In this document: one piece after another, positions 31,827 to 34,518 of the stretch
Layout: the number at the start of each line of letters is the position of its first letter
Numbering within the stretch: position 1 is the stretch's first letter
Notes under the pieces: model-generated
Database searches by the model: none
The model's input: only the letters and a program-made list of their open reading frames with translations
Told to the model about the DNA's origin: nothing
Program-made: the position numbers and the translations under genes
From: Pseudomonadota bacterium
GTDB lineage: Bacteria; Pseudomonadota; Alphaproteobacteria; Micavibrionales; UBA2020
Reading direction: 5' to 3'
DNA: 34,518 bases
Assembly: GCA_021849295.1 (NCBI GenBank)
Contig: JAJZTA010000020.1
Location: 1 to 34,518 of the forward strand

Positions 31827-32015
31827 ATGTACTTGTCGGCTGATCTCATTCGCGAAACGAAGGCTTTGAACGCAAAGCACGATGCCGCGAGCGATATGGC
31901 CGGTTTGTTTAACGAGATATCAAGGGTCGCTGACAAGGTCTCCGACCCTGCCCTGAAAGCGCAGCTCAAGGAGATTGCTGCGACCGGACGGAAAAAACTG
32001 GAATTGATGAAGTAA
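31827..32015 (+). CDS. small protein of unknown function inserted between rpsJ and rplC
   Basis: The product is 62 residues from ATG 31827; a GTG directly before it is also in frame, but GGGAGA 7-8 bases upstream fits the ATG. It opens [19 protein letters not shown], continues [21 protein letters not shown] and ends GRKKLELMK. It is highly charged and predicted mostly helical, with no signal or membrane segment, and basic at the end. I do not recognise it. It has good ribosome binding sites on both sides and spacings of 11 bases (from rpsJ) and 20 bases (to rplC), so it is part of the transcript and likely to be translated at r-protein levels. rpsJ and rplC are normally adjacent in bacteria. 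Confidence 0.78.
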   Translation: MYLSADLIRETKALNAKHDAASDMAGLFNEISRVADKVSDPALKAQLKEIAATGRKKLELMK

Positions 32016-32035
32016 CTGAAGCAAGGACAAAAACA

Positions 32036-32782
32036 ATGCGTACCGGATTGATTGCACAGAAGCTTGGCATGTCCCGCGTTTTCGACGTGGACGGGAAGCA
32101 CGTTCCCGTGACCGTCCTTAAGGTGGACAACTGCCAGGTCGTCGCCGTGCAGACGAAAGAAAAGAACGGCTACACCGCGCTGCAACTCGGCGCCGGAGAA
32201 AAGAAAGCCACGCGCCTGACCAAAGCCGAGCGCGGCCACTTTGCAAAAGCCAAGGTGGAGCCGAAGCGGAAAGTCGTCGAATTCCGCGTGGACGACGACA
32301 AGATTCTCGAAGTCGGTGCCGAACTGTGCGTCTCGCACTTCGTCGCCGGCCAGTATGTGGACGTCACCGGCGTGACGATCGGTCATGGCTACCAGGGCGT
32401 CATGAAGCGCTGGAACTTCGGTGGCCTGCGTGCCACGCACGGCGTGTCCGTCTCGCACCGCTCGCTCGGCTCGACAGGTATGCGTCAGGATCCGGGTCGT
32501 GTGTTCAAGAACAAGAAGATGCCTGGCCATATGGGCGACAAATCCCGCACGGTCATCAATCTGCGTGTTGTTTCGGTCGAGCCGGAACACGGGCTTGTGA
32601 TGGTCGAGGGGCTCGTTCCCGGCCATAAAGGCGCGTGGGTGACTGTCCGCGACGCCGTCAAGAAAAAACTCCCGAAAGACGCGCCGGTTCCGGCCGGCCT
32701 GAAGGGCAAAAAAGAAGCGGCTGCTCCGGCAGCGGCTGAAGCTTCGGCGGAAGCGCCTGCAGCGGACCAGAAGGAAGGTTAA
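32036..32782 (+). CDS. rplC: 50S ribosomal protein L3
   Basis: L3 is an early-assembling 23S rRNA-binding protein reaching the peptidyl-transferase centre. The 248 residues start [20 protein letters not shown]. The extended loop with [20 protein letters not shown] and [13 protein letters not shown] contains the glutamine of the Q-x-PG motif that PrmB methylates in E. coli. The C-terminal 35 or so residues are an Ala/Glu-rich extension ([20 protein letters not shown]), as in other alphaproteobacterial L3 proteins. AAGGAC precedes the ATG. It is followed by rplD after 2 bases. Confidence 0.97.
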   Translation: MRTGLIAQKLGMSRVFDVDGKHVPVTVLKVDNCQVVAVQTKEKNGYTALQLGAGEKKATRLTKAERGHFAKAKVEPKRKVVEFRVDDDKILEVGAELCVSHFVAGQYVDVTGVTIGHGYQGVMKRWNFGGLRATHGVSVSHRSLGSTGMRQDPGRVFKNKKMPGHMGDKSRTVINLRVVSVEPEHGLVMVEGLVPGHKGAWVTVRDAVKKKLPKDAPVPAGLKGKKEAAAPAAAEASAEAPAADQKEG

Positions 32783-32784
32783 TC

Positions 32785-33402
32785 ATGAAAGTTGCCGTAA
32801 AAAGCCTCGATAACAAGAAAGTGGGCGATCTTGATCTGAGCGACGCCGTGTTCGGCCTCAAGCCGCGCGCCGACGTCCTGCATCGCATGGTCAACTGGCA
32901 GCTGGCGAAGCGCCGCTCCGGCAACCACAAGACGAAAGACATCTCCGAAGTCTCCGGCACGGGCAAGAAAGCCCACAGCCAGAAGGGCACGGGTCAGGCC
33001 CGCACGGCCACCCGCCGCTCCACGCGGCACGTCGGCGGCGCGGTCATGTTCGGCCCCGTCGTTCGCAGCCATGCGATCGACATGCCCAAGAACTTCCGCA
33101 AGCTGGCGCTGCGCGTAGCGCTCTCCGCCAAGCAGGCCGAAGGCAAGCTGATCGTCCTCGATGCGGCGAAAGCCGGGTCGCACAAGACCAGGGACATGGT
33201 TAAGGCGCTTGGCGCGCTCGGTCTGACCTCGGCGCTGATCGTCGACGAGACGCTCGATCAGAACTTCACTCGCGCCGTCGGCAACATTCCGCTGATGGAC
33301 GTCCTGCCGCAAAAAGGCATCAACGTATACGACATTCTGCGCCGCGACACGCTGGTGCTGACCAAGGATGCCGTCGCCCAACTGGAGGCCAGACTGAAAT
33401 GA
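32785..33402 (+). CDS. rplD: 50S ribosomal protein L4
   Basis: L4 lines the nascent-peptide exit tunnel; in E. coli it also represses the S10 operon. The 205 residues contain the basic extended loop [46 protein letters not shown] (in parts), then a globular domain with [19 protein letters not shown]. The length is normal. GAAGG lies upstream within the rplC end. Its stop overlaps the rplW start as ATGA. Whether it regulates this operon is unknown; the hairpin at 31438-31473 would be a place to look. Confidence 0.97.
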   Translation: MKVAVKSLDNKKVGDLDLSDAVFGLKPRADVLHRMVNWQLAKRRSGNHKTKDISEVSGTGKKAHSQKGTGQARTATRRSTRHVGGAVMFGPVVRSHAIDMPKNFRKLALRVALSAKQAEGKLIVLDAAKAGSHKTRDMVKALGALGLTSALIVDETLDQNFTRAVGNIPLMDVLPQKGINVYDILRRDTLVLTKDAVAQLEARLK

Positions 33403-33728
33403 CCAAAGCAGCCGTAAAGAAAAAGACAGACCCGAAGCTGACGGAAACGCTCTATCAGATGATCAAATATCCGGTCATCACCGAAAAGGCGACCATGGGC
33501 TCGCAGTACAATCAGGTGACCTTCCGCGTGCCGCTGGAAGCCGACAAGTCCATCATCAAGGACGCCGTGCAGGCGCTGTTCAAGGTGAAGGTCGTGAAGG
33601 TGAACACGTCCGTGCAGAAGGGCAAGCTCAAAGTATTCAAGGGTCGCGCGGCGCTTCGCAGCGACACCAAAAAAGCCATCGTGACCCTGGCCGAAGGCCA
33701 GTCGATCGATGTGACAACAGGCGTTTAA
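33399..33728 (+). CDS. rplW: 50S ribosomal protein L23
   Basis: L23 sits at the tunnel exit and is a docking site for trigger factor and SRP. The 109 residues have a short basic N-terminal extension ([16 protein letters not shown]) before the family core [20 protein letters not shown] (in part), then [30 protein letters not shown] and a C-terminal [12 protein letters not shown]. It overlaps rplD by 4 bases (ATGA), indicating coupling, and is followed by rplB after 10 bases. Confidence 0.96.
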   Translation: MTKAAVKKKTDPKLTETLYQMIKYPVITEKATMGSQYNQVTFRVPLEADKSIIKDAVQALFKVKVVKVNTSVQKGKLKVFKGRAALRSDTKKAIVTLAEGQSIDVTTGV

Positions 33729-33738
33729 GGAGAAGACA

Positions 33739-34518
33739 ATGGCACTCAAATCATACCGTCCGACATCTCCCGGCATCCGTCAGATGGTGCGTGTCGACCG
33801 CAGCGAGCTGTGGAAAGGTAAGCCCGAGAAGACCCTGATCGACGGCAAGCACACCTACGCCACCGGACGCAACAACCACGGCCACATCACCGCGTGGCAC
33901 CGTGGCGGCGGGCATAAGCAGCGTTACCGCGTCATCGACTTCAAGCGCAACAAATTTGACGTCGAAGCCGTGGTCGAGCGCCTCGAATACGACCCGAACC
34001 GCACGGCGTGGATCGCGCTGGTCAAGTACAATGATGGAGAGCTGGCCTACATCCTCGCGCCGGCGCGTCTGGCCAAGGGCGACAAGGTTGTTTCCGGCGA
34101 ACGCGCGGACATTCTTCCCGGTAACGCCCTGCCGATCAAGAACATCCCCGTCGGCACGCTGGTGCACAACGTCGAGCTGACGCCCGGCAAGGGCGGCCAG
34201 ATGGCGCGTTCCGCCGGCACGTCGGTGCAGATTGTCGGTCGGGACGGCGGCTACACCCAAATCAAGATGGGTTCCGGCGAGCTTCGTCTGGTGCGCGGCG
34301 AGTGCATCGCCACGGTCGGTACGGTTTCGAACGCCGACCACTCCAACGTGCAGATCGGCAAAGCCGGTCGCAAACGCTGGATGGGCTGGCGTCCGCACAA
34401 TCGCGGCGTCGTCATGAACCCGATCGACCACCCGCATGGCGGCGGCGAGGGCAAATCTTCCGGCGGCCGTCATCCGGTCACGCCGTGGGGCAAGCCCACC
34501 AAGGGCGCGAAGACGCGC
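33739..34518 (+). CDS. rplB: 50S ribosomal protein L2, 3' end beyond the window
   Basis: L2 is a core 23S rRNA-binding protein needed for subunit association and peptidyl transfer. The frame is open for 260 codons to the last base, so roughly 15-20 residues are missing at the C-terminus. It begins [20 protein letters not shown] and contains [19 protein letters not shown] (in part), [35 protein letters not shown], and the HPHGGGEGK motif with the conserved histidine close to the peptidyl-transferase region. AAGGAGAAGA lies 5 bases before the ATG. The S10 cluster presumably continues with rpsS beyond the edge. Confidence 0.97.
   Translation, partial: MALKSYRPTSPGIRQMVRVDRSELWKGKPEKTLIDGKHTYATGRNNHGHITAWHRGGGHKQRYRVIDFKRNKFDVEAVVERLEYDPNRTAWIALVKYNDGELAYILAPARLAKGDKVVSGERADILPGNALPIKNIPVGTLVHNVELTPGKGGQMARSAGTSVQIVGRDGGYTQIKMGSGELRLVRGECIATVGTVSNADHSNVQIGKAGRKRWMGWRPHNRGVVMNPIDHPHGGGEGKSSGGRHPVTPWGKPTKGAKTR

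Overview
The window is a moderately GC-rich (by eye, high fifties percent) chromosomal segment from an alphaproteobacterium. The evidence for that class is the order mutM - enoyl-CoA hydratase - rpsT - dnaA, a divK-pleD pair, an EipB/DUF1849 periplasmic protein, an IalB-family protein, a 17 kDa-antigen-type lipoprotein divergent from pdxH, one good CtrA box and a cluster of GANTC sites upstream of dnaA. The genus cannot be told from the sequence. There is no phage, IS element, CRISPR array, tRNA or rRNA; this is mostly core genome with a few lineage-specific genes.

Layout. 1-1291: the 3' three quarters of groEL and its terminator. 1305-2225: two minus-strand accessory genes, an ankyrin gene broken by a one-base frameshift and a small glycine/alanine-rich hydrophobic protein. 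2416-6745: a plus-strand run of mutM, an exported hypothetical, an enoyl-CoA hydratase, rpsT and dnaA, with a 453-base AT-rich interval before dnaA. 6808-9649: an alpha/beta hydrolase divergent from a packed trio (cysteine desulfurase, double DUF1543 protein, 2Fe-2S ferredoxin). 9653-13447: htpG, pdxH, a glycine-zipper lipoprotein and an IalB-like protein. 13621-14842: rpmG, an unknown protein and a GNAT acetyltransferase. 14915-17941: the divK-pleD two-component/c-di-GMP pair and eipB, all on the minus strand. 18054-22878: a TPR-methyltransferase, an HD hydrolase, ssb, a membrane protein, an intergenic CtrA box with a possible small RNA, a second alpha/beta hydrolase and a DUF465 protein. 22996-24892: xth and two overlapping ankyrin genes with similar C-terminal tails. 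24899-26599: rplU-rpmA-obgE on the minus strand. 26931-34518: a structured leader, then a fused str-S10 ribosomal operon (rpsL, rpsG, fusA, tuf, rpsJ, an extra 62-residue gene, rplC, rplD, rplW, rplB), the last running off the end.

How the genes fit together. Replication and cell-cycle functions (dnaA, ssb, divK, pleD, a CtrA site, DnaA boxes) lie near translation genes (rpsT, rpmG, rplU-rpmA, the str-S10 operon) and envelope or stress genes (groEL, htpG, eipB, IalB-like, lipoprotein). The most unusual items are the 62-residue gene inside the S10 operon, the long structured rpsL leader, the CtrA box followed by a short terminated interval, the GANTC cluster before dnaA, and the coupled ankyrin pair behind a perfect DnaA box.
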